A DNA stretch of 64,000 bases from Shinisaurus crocodilurus (GCA_021292165.1 CM037877.1:213962716-214026715); one strand, 5' to 3'; counted from the stretch's first letter, positions 11,779-22,555 are shown. The notes: generated by a model not told the origin, from the letters alone. Numbers and translations: made by a program.

Positions 11779-12014
11779 TAAATTAATAAGTATTTGCTGC
11801 CCTTCATAACAACTAAAACCAGCTGCCTAATGGTAGAGCTGGTCCTAAGTGCTGATGATAGCTCTGTTCCCATATTATAGAAGAGGGCCAGGCTAGTCTT
11901 ACCAGATGACAGGTTTTCCACAATGCTTTCCACAGTCTTTTTTTTTTTTAAAAAAAATATATGGAAGAGGCATGCATTTGGTTGGCGGTGCAGCCACCTC
12001 CATGGAATGTAGTC

Positions 12015-12130
12015 ACTTTCCAACTTTGCAGTCCTAAAAACAGTGCATAATACAAGTTAAAATAATTACATCAATAAAATGATATCAGCAATAAAGCAAT
12101 AAAACAGATAAAACAAACAGGAGACAGAGT
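12015..12130 (-). repeat. Likely L2 3' UTR fragment, antisense
   Basis: An A-rich tract of aataaaa-type units (ataaaacagataaaac) resembles the region beside the L2 tails at 100-170 and 19500-19600. Weak evidence. Confidence 0.35.
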
Positions 12131-12347
12131 AAAATAAGTATAGTCAAACTGTACAGACACTGTCACTAAAGTTGTCTGGAGAGGCCTCCTACTGCCTGTT
12201 TGAAGGAATCATTTGGTTTGTTCTTCTTGGTATGAACCCTGGTGAGTGGCCACCTACCACTATAAGCTACATTTTTGTTTACAGTGGGGAGAGTGGAAGA
12301 AATGAACTTGAAGAATCACTTTTCTCCTGGACAAGTCAAATGAGGTA

Positions 12348-12601
12348 CAGGTCAAATGAGGTACCTTGGATTGCAAGTAACTTGGTTTGAGAGCGTTTTG
12401 CAAGACAAGCAAATGTTTAAATATTTCTTTATTTATTTACTTGATATACAAGCAACGTCTTGCAATACAAGTACTGTAGTACAGCTTAAATTAAAAATCT
12501 CTGTACAATTTTTTTTGCGGGATTTTGTTTTGATATAACAGTGTTTTGGATTACAAGCATGTTTCCGGAACGAATTATGCTCTCAATCCAAGGCATGACT
12601 G
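12348..12601. mobile_element. Tigger/pogo-like MITE (Tc1/mariner)
   Basis: The left part carries accttggattgcaagtaac and the right part is inverted (tctcaatccaaggcatgactg), with ttgcaagacaagc and cgtcttgcaatacaag inside. Flanking TA dinucleotides at 12346 and 12602 fit a Tc1/mariner target site. A 14-bp tandem repeat, gtcaaatgaggtac, just at the left end makes the exact left boundary uncertain. No transposase. Confidence 0.65.
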
Positions 12602-12660
12602 TAATTTATACAGTATTTAGTCAATGGAGTGAGGAGAAAACCCATTTAGAAAACCTCTGC

Positions 12661-12662
<2 letters not shown>

Positions 12663-12708
<46 letters not shown>

Positions 12709-12709
12709 T
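12663..12709. repeat. (GAT)n microsatellite
   Basis: About 15 uninterrupted GAT/ATG trinucleotide units. Confidence 0.97.
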
Positions 12710-12811
12710 ATCATGTATAAAGGAAATGTGTGAACAAGAAAACTATTCACCAATAATTCCAGAATTAAAATAATTGAATTGGTGCATAGCCAATAATAAT
12801 ATAGATAAAGA

Positions 12812-13310
12812 GAGGAAACCTATGGTCCCAGTGGGCGAGCATCCCGGGGACCATAGGATGGCTTGGAAAACCCCTTCTGAGGTCGAAGACAGAGTTCTGA
12901 CCTCAGAAGGGGGAGTCAGAGATCCTTTCCCTGCCCCCTTGCACCTAGTGTGGAGAGAACCATGCAGGCTGCCTCTCCAGGGTTGGAAAATCAACCCCAG
13001 AGAATGGGGAAAGGAGGCGTTCCAGTGGGCAGGGAGGGGAGGAGACTGAAGAGGCCAGGATATAATTTCTCCTGAGCCTCCTCCAGCCTCCTTCCTTCCC
13101 TCTCTGAAGCACCCTTGCTAGATGGGCTGATAATCCTGTCTAGCAAAAATATAAGAGATTGGAGGATGGGGAGGCAAGGATTGCCCCCGCTGCTCCTCCT
13201 GCCCTGCTGGCTTCAGCTCTGCAGGGCATAGGAGATTTGGAAGCCTTGGAGTTCAGGGGCTTCCAACCAGTGAGGGCGCAGTCCATAGGATTGCACCCTG
13301 AATTTTTTTA
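12812..13310. other. GC-rich unassigned repeat-like block
   Basis: It contains short inverted repeats (ttctgaggtc and gacctcagaa at about 12876-12908) and ends with ccataggattgcaccc, the same terminal motif as the Harbinger-like MITEs. It is probably a longer member or fragment of such an element; the left end was not found. Confidence 0.4.
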
Positions 13311-13642
13311 GTAGTATTGCTACTGGGATTTTTAGTCAGAAAGGAGTGGAGAATATCCACATCTGCACTGATCATCAGTATTATCCTAGGTCAGACAGAG
13401 GTAAATGTGTCATAGGACAGAGTATTCCACTTTAAAGCAAAACAATGTGTGGCACATGATGATACAGGATAGACACAGGTGTGCAGATGTGGCTTACTCT
13501 GCTGTCACCAGGATTACCCGTTCGCAGTACAGAGAGACACAGGGAGATATCTGGCATAATGCAGATCAGGCAGGTCAGATACATGTAGCAGATTTCCACC
13601 AGAATGGATTGGTTTAAATCACTAAGATTTAAACCTCTGCGA

Positions 13643-15481
13643 CAGTGTTCTCCAACCTGTGGGTCGTGACCCCCAAGGGGGTCACAAAGTGTTTTCTGGG
13701 GGTCGCTAAGCTCCTTGGTCTGGGAAGGGCAGGGCACGGTCCGCCTTGGGAAGCACATGCGGGGGCGCGAGCCAGGCAAGGCGCTTGCGGGGCTTCGGCC
13801 CCCTGTACCGGAGGGGAGGGGCCGACGCACCATGGCACTGCATTTTCCTATCTCTGCGGCTGGCGAGGGAGGAGCTCCCTCCCTCCGGCCTCAGCCAGCC
13901 CCCCACATCCGGCAGGATGTTGACACAGGCAAGGGGACAACAATGGGGATGCGAGGAGGCTGCGGACCCGCTGTGGTGCCTTCCCGGAGCAATGCTGCCT
14001 TCTGGACTACCGTCCCCTCCCATGCAGTTCCACCTGGTCCTCCTCAACCAGGTCTGGGAGAAGGCACAGTGGGTGAGTGTGCCGCGGGCGGGCCCAGGCG
14101 GGAGGCAGCAGCAGGAGCCCCTGCCTCAGCACCCCGGCCGGAGCACCAGCAGCAGGGCCCTGGCGCTGGAGCAGGACAAAGGCTGGGCTGGAGCAGGCAT
14201 CCCCTCAGGGGCCAGGCCCGCAGGGATCCCACAGGCAGGACAGGAGCGCAGCAGCACCCTCCTGCCCATGCTTCCCAGCAACTGGAGTACACAGAGCATC
14301 CTGCCTCTGATACTGGGGGTGGCATAGAGCCAATCAGGACTACTCCTCCATGTATTTGTCCAATCCCCTTTTAAAGCCATCCAAATTGGTGGCCATCGCT
14401 ACATCTGGTGGAAGTGAATTCCATAATTTAACTACGCGCTGTGTGAAGGACTTCCTTTTATCTGTCCTGAATCTCCCACCAATCAGCTTCATGGGATGAC
14501 CCCTTTGGGTTCTAGTACTATGAGAGAGGGAGAAAAGTGTCTGCTTGTCCACTTTCTCCACACCATGCATAATTTTGTACACCTCTATCATGCCTCCCCT
14601 TACTCACCTCTTTTCTAAGCTAAACAATCCCAGCTGTTGTAACCTTTCCTCATAGGGGAGGTGCTGCAGCCCCTTGCTCATTTTTGTTTCCCCTTTCTGC
14701 ACTTTTTCCAACTCTACAATGTTCTTTTTTAGGCACAGTGACCAGAACTGTAGATGGTATTCCAAGTGTGGTCGCACCATAGATTTGTATAAGGGCAGGA
14801 TGATCTTGGCAGTTTTGTTTTCAATTCCTGCCCTAATTATGCCTAACATGGAGTTTGCCTCTTTCACAGCAGCTGAACACTGGGTTGACATTTTCATGGA
14901 GCTGTCCACCACAACTCCAAGATCTCTCTTGGTCAGTCACCGCTAGCTCAGATCCCTTCAGAATATACTTGGTTGGCAGTTGTTGCCGTGACATGCATCA
15001 CTTTACACTTGCTTACACTGAGCTGCATTTGCCATTTTTAGGCCCATTCTCCCAGTCTGTAGAGACCCTTTTGGAGCTCCTCACAATCCCTGTTTGTTTT
15101 AACCACCTGGAGGAGTCCCCTCCCCTCCTCCTCCTGCCCACCCCACCATGCTTGGCACCCTGAGACTGGCTGCCTGAGTTGCCTCCTCTGTGTGCTTCTT
15201 CATATCAAAACAAAGGTGAGAAACAGACTGACTGTTGAGGTTGACATGAGGCTGGCTTTAGCAAATACTCAGCCACAAATTTTGAAGCGGGTTGTCCAGA
15301 TGCAAGAACAACCATCACATTAAATATTATATTAGATTAAATTATTTTCTGAAAAGTCTATTTTTAAATGTGTTTTCTTTACCCTATTAAAATGCAAATT
15401 TATGCAAATGTGGCAGGGGGTCCCGGGTTACTTTGCTATTATAAAAGGGAGTCGCGACTCAAAAAAGGTTGGGGAACACTG
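13643..15481. mobile_element. hAT-like element (1.84 kb) with GC-rich core and nested CR1
   Basis: The left end cagtgttctccaacc and the reverse complement of the right end, cagtgttccccaacc, agree at 14 of 15. Both ends then continue with gggtcgtgac or gagtcgcgactc, so the subterminal parts are related too. Flanks ctctgcga and ctctacgt agree at 6 of 8. The left half (about 13720-14330) is GC-rich and unlike its surroundings; the right half holds a CR1 fragment. No transposase is visible. The GC-rich core has several long open frames on both strands, explained by few stop codons at this composition. Confidence 0.72.
14335..15110 (-). mobile_element. CR1 LINE fragment (end of RT and C-terminal region), antisense
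   Basis: Minus-strand translation gives CR1 ORF2 from the palm to the C-terminus. In order these are a DCEELQKG-like block with WQMQLSVSKCKVMHV-type sequence near 15080-14990, VVVDSSMKMSTQCSAAVKEA, ILPLYKSMVRPHLEY, PYEERLQQLGLFSLEKR (about 14605), then RFRTDKRKSFTQRVVKLWNS and LDGFKRGLDKYMEE ending at 14340. The two longest frames cover 14604-14912 and 14340-14591 and are offset, so there is at least one frameshift. The catalytic FADD box is not included. It is nested in the hAT-like element. Confidence 0.85.
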
Positions 15482-15860
15482 CTCTACGTAGCGGTGGCTC
15501 CAAGGACGGGTCGCGCCCCCGACCTGATCTTCCGCGGAGGTGCCGACCCGACCTGATCTTCTGAGCGTCGTGGAGAGGTTCTCCGTGCCGAGCGGCTCGA
15601 TCGGGCATCTTCTTCCCCGTCCGTCACTTCCGAGACCGGAAATGACGCGACGGGACCCTGTGCAGGCGCAGAACGTGCCACAGAGGTCCAGCGCGCCTGC
15701 GCAGGGTTCCGTCGCATCATTTCCGGTCCCGGAAGTGACGCAGCAGGACGGAACGGACCGCGCGGGTGGCTCACTGCGGAGAGGGAGAGCCGCCCCGAAG
15801 AACAAAGTAAGGCCTCGCCGGGCGTGAGCGGGGCCAATTTCGGCCTCGTTTCTGCCCGGC
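15482..15860. promoter_or_regulatory. CpG-rich block, possible promoter/first exon
   Basis: This is the most CpG-dense stretch of the window outside the transposon at 42313. It holds mirrored ETS-like sites (acttccg and cggaagtgacg), mirrored accggaaatga boxes and NRF1-like gcctgcgcagg and tgtgcaggcgcag, as in CpG-island promoters of vertebrate housekeeping genes. A donor-like caaagtaagg lies at about 15803-15812. An open frame runs from 15540 to 15827 on the plus strand, but frames of similar length exist on the minus strand too. It could equally be a GC-rich foldback repeat, since it directly abuts a transposon end. No downstream exon is identified. Confidence 0.4.
15624..15738. repeat. Imperfect 47-bp inverted repeat, GC-rich
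   Basis: The left arm (15624-15670) starts tcacttccgagaccgg, and the right arm (15692-15738) is its reverse complement with a handful of mostly transition differences. A 21-bp spacer separates them. The CpG-rich arms and transition-type mismatches suggest an old exact palindrome that has lost CpGs by deamination. Confidence 0.8.
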
Positions 15861-16443
15861 AAGGCTCGATTGCAAGCCTAGCTCTACAGTAGAAGCCACA
15901 AAGAGAAAAGTAATCTAAAACATTGCTCGATACAGCCACTAACAGACATTGTTTTACAACTAAATGGAGCACAAGGCTCTATTTAGCCCTAAATCATTAT
16001 GTTTTAACAGTTATATCAAGCATGGAATGTGTACTTTTATGCAAGTAATATCTGAAATATGAATTTGAAACTTGATATAGACTGAGGTTTTACTGTGGTG
16101 ATTTAAATAAATCTTCCCCAGTGGGTGATGAGTGATGGTAGCCAGGGCCGGATTAAGAGCATTATGGGCCTGGTGCTGAGGATTTTGGTGGGCCTTTTTA
16201 TGGAAATAAATAAAATGAAGATGCAATTTTATATTAAAACAAATTAAATATTTTAATTACCATTAAAGTGCCAAAACAGAAACATATTGAAAATATTTCT
16301 TTTTTTGTAAACAATAAGCTTGTTAACTCAATAAAACCGTTATAAATAGAACATTCACAACAACCATTTTTAAATAAACATAAACCATATAAACAACTTA
16401 AATATAAGTGTATGATGTTTGGCTCATAAAAATTTGTTCCTTA

Positions 16444-16447
<4 letters not shown>

Positions 16448-16486
<39 letters not shown>

Positions 16487-16487
16487 G
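16448..16487. repeat. (ATT)n microsatellite
   Basis: About 13 ATT units in the 3' region of the hAT element. Confidence 0.95.
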
Positions 16488-16647
16488 CATCATAATCAAT
16501 ACAGCCTGCGTTATGATTATGGTGCAGAGAGTAACTCTTGAAATAAATAGCAACCACTAGTTTTAAACACACAAACAGGTTATTCACTGAACTCTAACCT
16601 GCATTTAAACTACGGTAAATGAATCAAGCTGGTAGATTAAAATAAAA

Positions 16648-18230
16648 TTACACATTAACTTTTCTTGCTTTTTTACTTGCAAATTCCTCAATTGTAGAAT
16701 CAAGATTAAACTCGTTCAGCAAACCATTTTCAATGCACAACAGAGAGAGTGCATTTAAACGCTCCTGACCCATGGAAGACCTTAGTTCATTTTTCACACG
16801 TTTTAATGCTGAAAATGAACGCTCACCACTGCAGTTGCTGACCATTAAACACAAATACATGCGGAGGGTCACAAATGTATTTGGAAATGCACCGACTAGA
16901 GATTGTGCAATCATAAACTTGTACATTTGTGTTTCTTGACTCCCATGAATGTCTTGATTTGCAGTGGAAGATTGGTACATTTTGAAAATAGATGAAAACT
17001 GTACAATTTCATCTGCAAACAGGGGTTCAAGATCTTCAGGATATTTTGACACTAGTGTAGTGGCTCTGGAGCTGCTAGAGTGCATATTTCTGATAGAAAT
17101 CCAAATCTTTCTTGAATTATATTGTATGCTGCTTGCCTGTGCCTCAGTGATTCTGTCAATTGGTCAAGTATAGGATAAAAGGTATGCACTTTAAACCTCT
17201 CGGAGGGTGTCATATCAGCATTAGCATCTTCTGCATCACCATAGTCCCACCTCCTATTTCTTTTCACTTTCCTTCCACGTTGTAGCTGGTACTCCTCGCA
17301 GCCGGCGGAAATATTTTTACCCTGCTGTTCAAATTCAGAGAATCTAGAACGGAGAGACTGCACAAAATCCTTTAGAGAGTTCAGCATGTCTGTTGCTGTA
17401 TGCAGATCTAATTTTGCATCTTGGAGACACTGACTAGTTCTGTGAAACCTTGGTAAAATGACAGACCATACTTCAACAATCATTATTCCAGTTTCCAATT
17501 GATCCATGACATTATTTAGGCCCTTTGCTTGTAAAACAGACCTCTCCCTTTGTGGATTCATCATTCATAATATTTGAAAGGACATCTCTGATAGTACTAT
17601 AGCCTTTTTGTAAGGCATTCACAGCATCATGGTGAGCAGACCAACGTGTATCAGATAACCTTTTTAATGTCGGTATACCACATAGTTTGAAACTATCTGT
17701 TAACAGATTCCATCAATGAGTTGAAGCAGAAAAAAAACAATACAACTGCTGCACAAAATTAAAGAACGAAACTGCAACTGGACAGCTGTTTACGGCATTT
17801 TGTCCAACAAGATTAAGTGAATGTGCACAACAAGGAATGTATTCAGCAAGTGGGTTTTTTCCCCAAATTAAGGCCTGCATACCATTATATTTGCCACTCA
17901 TATTAGATCCATTATCATAAGACTGACCCCTGCAGTCTTTGATGGAAATTCCATTTTCATCCATGAACTGCAAAATAATGTTTGCTAGCTCCATACCAGT
18001 GTGTCCGTGCATTGGAATGAATTTCGTAAAACGCTCCACTGGACCACTAGGTAGTACATAGCGAAATATAATTGTTAGTTGATCACAATGTGCTATGTCA
18101 GGGGTGGAGTCAACAGAAATTGAATAATATTTGGCTTCTTTTATCTCGTTTATGATTTGCTGCAGCACTTGCTGACCAATCAGTTCAATAAACTCATCAC
18201 ATATCGTTGATGATAAGTACCTCCACGTTT
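16648..18230 (-). pseudogene. hAT transposase remnant, ZMYM1-like group
   Basis: A hAT transposase excises and reinserts its element using an RNase H-like catalytic core. The N-terminal side (about 18230-17713) reads IINEIKEAKYYSISVDSTPD, with the first catalytic Asp context, then CRGQSYDNGSNMSGKYNG with the second Asp context, then the IPCCAHSLNLVG motif. After a stop near 17710 the frame continues with LSDTRWSAHHDAV (about 17650). A helical region follows (17564-17052), and the C-terminal dimerisation block has CSGERSFSALKRVKNELRSS and ENGLLNEF (17085-16648). This organisation matches hAT transposases that resemble vertebrate zinc finger MYM-type protein 1. At least one stop and two frame changes are visible. 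The N-terminal zinc finger part, expected beyond 18230, was not found; a repeat begins at about 18245. Confidence 0.88.
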
Positions 18231-18244
18231 TTTAACCTCTAGGG

Positions 18245-18400
18245 CAGTCTTCCCCAACTGGGGCCCTTCCAAATGTTTGGGGGCCCAGCTCCCATCTTCC
18301 CCAGCCACTGGCCATGCTGCCTGAGGCAAATGAGAACTGTAGTCCAAAATATCCAAGAGGGATATTTGGTGAACTCTGTTCTCTGGGTTTTTTCAAAATA
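18245..18400. repeat. Decayed palindromic hAT-like element
   Basis: It starts cagtcttccccaactgggg with ccttccaaatgtttggg, and on the right contains gaactgtagtccaaaatat. These are the two arms of the palindromic family also seen at 39930 and 61738. It lies where the N-terminal part of the hAT transposase should begin and may have destroyed it. The ends are too decayed to fix. Confidence 0.5.
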
Positions 18401-18440
18401 AAACTTAAAATGCCACACAATTCCCCATGAAAGCGCACGT

Positions 18441-18481
<41 letters not shown>
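18441..18481. repeat. (CA)n microsatellite
   Basis: About 20 CA units. It creates artificial Cys-Val/His-Thr repeat frames on both strands. Confidence 0.97.
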
Positions 18482-18486
<5 letters not shown>

Positions 18487-19419
18487 AGCCAAGCAGGTGA
18501 CATTTTGCAGGCGGCAGGAGGATCAACACCCCCAAAAGGCAGACACACACACCCACAAACACACAGGCCTCTCTTACGTTCAGTTTGGCTCACAAAAGAG
18601 GGAAAGCCCTTTTACAGAAAAAAAGGAGAAGGAGAAGGAGAACTTGCAGATCAAAAGAGTCAAACTTTTGAACCTTACCTGTGCAGAGGAGGGCCATCAG
18701 GACCAGCGGCAGGTAAAGACCATCCCAGAGGTTTGTCCCATAGCAAGCAGAAGTCATGGTGGAGATTTTGGAGGCGGGTGGGCAGAGAGGGGTCGCTTGA
18801 CGGAGCAAAAACTCAAAAACTCCTGCAGCTCATCAGTAAGGGTCTTCCCAATTTCCCCCAAATTATTTATTAAAAAAAAAAAAAAGCAGCCACAATAAAA
18901 AGCCAGGAAGCTTTGCTTGACCAAGAATAATTGTGTTGTTCTTGTTGCTTTGTTTCGTTTTTGTTTTTTTGTTAAACTAGCATTTGAACAATTGAGCTGC
19001 GAATCAGAAAGATCTTTTGCTCGAGGCTGGAGAGAGAGGTCCCTTCTAAATCTGAAAATTACAGACCCTAGCCAGCCCCCCATGTGCTAGAAGTTCTCAC
19101 AAAGAAATGTAGTAACAGTGATTGAAATGCAAAAAGCTACTGAAATGCTAATTTGAGAACAACAGTTCTTGCTAGGTCTTGCCTCAAGCCTGTAATGCAG
19201 ATGTGCTTAGAACACCTTTCTAATCTTGAAAAAATCATTAATTATGCTGAATGATAACGATCAGAGCTAACTCCGAAGGGGGAAAAAATCGCCGCGTGTC
19301 CCTATAATTGTGGGCCTATTTTCTGTTAGGGGCCTGGGGCTGCCGCTCCAACAGCCCCTATCTTAATCCGGCCCTGATGGTAGCCCCAGGAACCTGCTGG
19401 ACTGGTTCGCAGCAAGTAG

Positions 19420-20200
19420 TCATTATTTATTTATGTATTAAAATTTGTGTCCCACCTTTCAGCCCTGAAAATGTCGCCAAGGGAACTTTTCAGTTTAAAC
19501 ACAATATATAGTGCAATTTAAAAAACAATAGCACTATCAATACAACAAAAACTAACAGCAAAAATCCATTTAAAGACATCAGCAAGAGAGAAAGCATAAA
19601 AACAGGTAGGTTTAATACAGTATCACAGCAGGAAGTTAAAAAGCTCAGGGCTAATTTATTTATTTTATTACATTTGTGCCCTGCCTTTTTTCCTGCAAGG
19701 AACTCAAGGCGGCTTACATAATCCTCCTCCTCCTCTCCATTTTATCCTCACAACAACCCTGTGAGGTAGGTTAGGCTGAGAGTCAGTAACTGGGCCAAAG
19801 TCACCCAGTGAGTTTCATGGCCGAGCGGGGACTAGAACCCGGATCTCCCGAGTCCCAGTCCAACACTCTCACATTTCCCTTACCCCTAAAACTAAAAAAG
19901 AGAGAGAGAGAGAAAAGGAGAGAGCCAGCTGAATCTCTCTAGAGAGGAGTGCTACAATTGGGGTGTTGCACCTGAGAAGGATCTGTCCAGCATCAGAGCC
20001 AACTAGACCTCAGAAGGTGATGGGATCCATAGCTAGGCCTCAGGTGATGAATGCAGTAGGTGGAAGGTTCATGTAAGAGGAGGCAGGTCTTCATGGAACC
20101 TGGTCCCAAGCTGATTAGGGACCGATAGGTAATCACCCACATTTTGAATTTTACGCAGAAACAAGTATACCCACTGAACCCTGTGGAAGGGATAGAGAAT
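19420..20200 (-). mobile_element. L2-type LINE 3' end, antisense, split by a SINE
   Basis: The antisense tail (gtcccacctttcagccc, then AT-rich A-blocks to about 19640) is followed beyond a SINE by 3' coding/UTR-like sequence up to ttgaattttacgcagaaac near 20160. That corresponds to the FKVL block of the L2 copy at 1-2075 (ttgaattctgcttggaaac at 473-491). No usable frame remains. Confidence 0.6.
19655..19885 (-). mobile_element. tRNA-derived SINE, family 1, 5' end missing
   Basis: Antisense copy. The tail is L2-like (gccctgccttttttcctgc, caaggcggcttacata), followed by the body (cctcctcctctccattttat, cctcacaacaaccctgtgag, gtcacccagtgag) and a B-box region ggactagaacccgg. It stops at caacactctcac, so the A box is lost. 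Sister copies lie at 25378, 28807 and 45150. Confidence 0.85.
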
Positions 20201-21690
20201 AATTTATCCTTCTAGGCCCCAAGAAGGGGAAAATTTCAAACAAGCTAAATCTTTCCATTTAAAGCTATACCTGGCTTAGCGAGTATGGGGAATTCCTCTC
20301 CCCAGCACTGCCACCACCTATGGGAAACTTGAATTTCCCATAATTTGAAAAGCATGTCTTTACTATGTGCTACAAAGTAGTCAAAAGAACCACTCAGTGT
20401 TATGAGCTTTGGAGAGAACATTTATTTTTAATTTTAGCCTGTAACAGAGCAATCCTAACCTCCTTGGATGGCTATCCCAAAGGCTCCAGTTATTCTTTCA
20501 GAAAGCTCCATAGGCATAAATCTAAAGCCAGTGGTGTTTCCACCAGTGGTTGACAGCATTAGGCCCCCAACAGGGCATCCCAAGTGTGGGGAAGGGGTGG
20601 CTTTGGATCCACCGGATCCAAACCCCCTGCATTTCCCTGTGGGGCCCCAGGATCAGGTTCCTTGCCTACACCAAACATTGTCCTTCTTTAAAACCAACGG
20701 GAAGGATTTAAAAAAAAAACTGCTGGAAGGGGAAAATAAGTCCCACCCCCACCACTACCTGACTGGTGTGAACCAAATGAGCTTTGGAAGTAACAGAGGA
20801 TCTTAGGATTTATCTGTAAGTGATAAATGAGATTTTATTTTTTATTTTTGGCCAATTTGATGATCTGTTAGAGAAAAAGGAGTTTCCAATCTGTTTATAT
20901 GTGAATAAGGTTCAAAGCTGATTTTGTTTAAAGGACACTTCAATTGCATAGGAAGATAAAAAAGATCCATATGTTCCCTAGACATGGTTTTGATTAACTC
21001 TCCTTGTTAGATAGAAGCATTCCATGGATAAGTTCAACTGAAACTTCAGTTTCAACTGAAAATTATGTATCAGGTAAATACTTCTTCATTTCTATTGACC
21101 CATGTTTTAGATTTAGAATTTTTGAAATACAGCTTTATGAGTTTTTTATTTTCTCCCGAAAAGGCTAGAGGCCTTTTCCCACATGATGTTTTCTATCATG
21201 TTGTTTTTAAAGGTATCCATTTATATGTGGAAACGCTACAGGGGATATTTTGTCCACATAACTTTTTCTGACAGGACTGGACAGGAGCCTAAGATCCCGC
21301 TCATGGTACATCAAGGGAAAGCAGTAATTCCCATGCAATATTCTACAGGTGAAGGTGCTCCTGGGATTACTTCAAAATAAAATATGTGAGAGCAAAACAT
21401 TATGTTGGCAGCAGCTTTGGATTCTTATTACAAGGGCGGTGGTGTGTGTGTGTGTGGAGGAACAGTGTGAGAACAAAGGATATTTGTAGCTCTTAAAAGG
21501 ACCAAATTCTAACATTTCTCTCATCAACTCCTAATCACTTGCCAGCTCCCGGCATTCTGTAGTGCTCATCCACAACTCTTTGCAGAGCTCCATGTCACTA
21601 AATATCTCCTCCCAGGTTCCACAAACCCCCACAAACACTTTCTTTGTGGCTGGGCCTTCTCCCGACCCCCAGTGGTCTGGATCAGGTAGA
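20201..21690. other. No recognised feature
   Basis: Mixed-composition sequence. Short frames have no domain support. The segment 20430-20790 has a repeat-like look (agcaatcctaacc at its left end) but I could not assign it. Confidence 0.45.
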
Positions 21691-21693
21691 AGT

Positions 21694-21840
21694 GGCCTGT
21701 AGCTCAGTGGTAGAGTCCCAGGTTCAATCCCTCACATCTCCAGGTAGGACTACCAGTCAGTATAGACAAGACTGAGCTAGATTCACCAATGATCTGTCTT
21801 GGTATAAGCCAGCTGCCTCTGTTTCACCAAGTTTAAAAAC
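21694..21840 (+). mobile_element. tRNA-derived SINE, family 2
   Basis: A perfect RNA polymerase III A box, tagctcagtgg (21701-21711), is followed after only nine bases by a perfect B box, ggttcaatccc (21721-21731). The normal A-to-B spacing is longer, so the copy has an internal deletion of the tRNA-like head. The body (acatctccaggtaggact, then cagtatagacaagactgag, cttggtataagccagctgcc) matches the copies at 46446 and 53345. Confidence 0.85.
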
Positions 21841-21886
21841 TTGCACTCATTCAGTGACTCCCTTCTCATGGAATGTTCGCTTAGAA

Positions 21887-22016
21887 CAGTGTTCTCCAAC
21901 CTTGGGTCCCCAGATGTTTTTGGCCTACAACTCCCAGCATGCCCCAGCCAGCTGGCTGGGGCATGCTGGGAGTTGTAGGCCAAAAACATCTGGGGACCCA
22001 AGGTTGGAGAACACTG
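21887..22016. mobile_element. Perfect 130-bp palindromic hAT-type element
   Basis: The left arm 21887-21951 and right arm 21952-22016 are exact reverse complements over all 65 positions with no spacer. The element starts cagtgttctccaacc and ends ggttggagaacactg, as in hAT elements. Flanks gcttagaa (21879-21886) and acttagaa (22017-22024) agree at 7 of 8. The same terminal 15 bp, apart from one base on the right side, occurs in the 1.84-kb element at 13643-15481, so the two may be mobilised by the same transposase. Confidence 0.95.
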
Positions 22017-22024
22017 ACTTAGAA

Positions 22025-22555
22025 TATCGGGTGCTGTGCTCCTGGTGTACAAGTTGTTCCATGTTAGACTTGTACACATGGAACAAAAACATTTAAATAT
22101 GGATCGCCCACACAGGGCTAGACTTTTGAATGGTGGTGGCTGGTGTTAATGTCTTAGACCAAACCACTACCACCTTTTGCCAGGCGTGCTGCACCCCAAA
22201 CTGCTTCGTTTCCTTTACACTGCATGCCTCTCCCCTCTCAAGGACTAATTCTGGGATGAGAGTGCTGGCTCTTCTGTGAGCAAGTAGGGCAGAGTAAGAA
22301 GGCAGGAGGGGGGTACAGGTGGCCCCACAGCTGAGAATGAACAGCTTCAGCTTCAGTTGTGAAGGTAGCCATCAAGGTACTGCTGCTAAGCTAAGTGGAA
22401 GGGAGGGAAGATGGAGTGGCAGCCTTCCTCCTTCACTTGATCAGCCATCCAACTCTTTCCCCCCACCACTGCTGAAGTTATCGCTCTGAGGAGTGTTATT
22501 ATTTCCTAAGGGCACAAATGCACACCAACCCTTTTGCATAAAATGATACCCCCCT
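22025..22555. other. No recognised feature
   Basis: Moderately GC-rich unassigned sequence. No coding or element ends seen. Confidence 0.45.

Larger units (their letters stand above)
16143..19376 (-). mobile_element. hAT DNA transposon, 3.2 kb, with perfect ends and a broken transposase
   Basis: The element starts with cagggccggattaag and ends with the exact reverse complement cttaatccggccctg. It is flanked by a perfect 8-bp target duplication, atggtagc (16135-16142 and 19377-19384). The minus strand carries remnants of a transposase between 16648 and about 18230. The part upstream of the transposase (18240-19300) includes a palindromic repeat fragment, a CA microsatellite and unassigned sequence, so at least one later insertion is likely. 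Immediately inside both ends the sequence is also related (tgggcctggtgctgag and ggggcctggggctgc). Because the ends are intact while the gene is broken, the copy is presumably immobile unless helped in trans. Confidence 0.93.

Noticed and set aside
13715..14374. Long open frames (up to about 219 codons) on both strands
   Set aside because: The stretch is GC-rich with few stop codons, frames of similar length overlap on both strands, and the translations are Pro/Gly/Ala/Arg-rich without a domain. It lies inside a transposon.
18232..18600. Cys-Val and His-Thr repeat proteins
   Set aside because: They are translations of the CA microsatellite.
21694..21735. A functional tRNA gene
   Set aside because: The A and B boxes are perfect but only nine bases apart and no cloverleaf can form; it is a SINE head.
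21783..22096. The same peptide encoded on both strands
   Set aside because: An artefact of the perfect palindrome, which reads the same on either strand.
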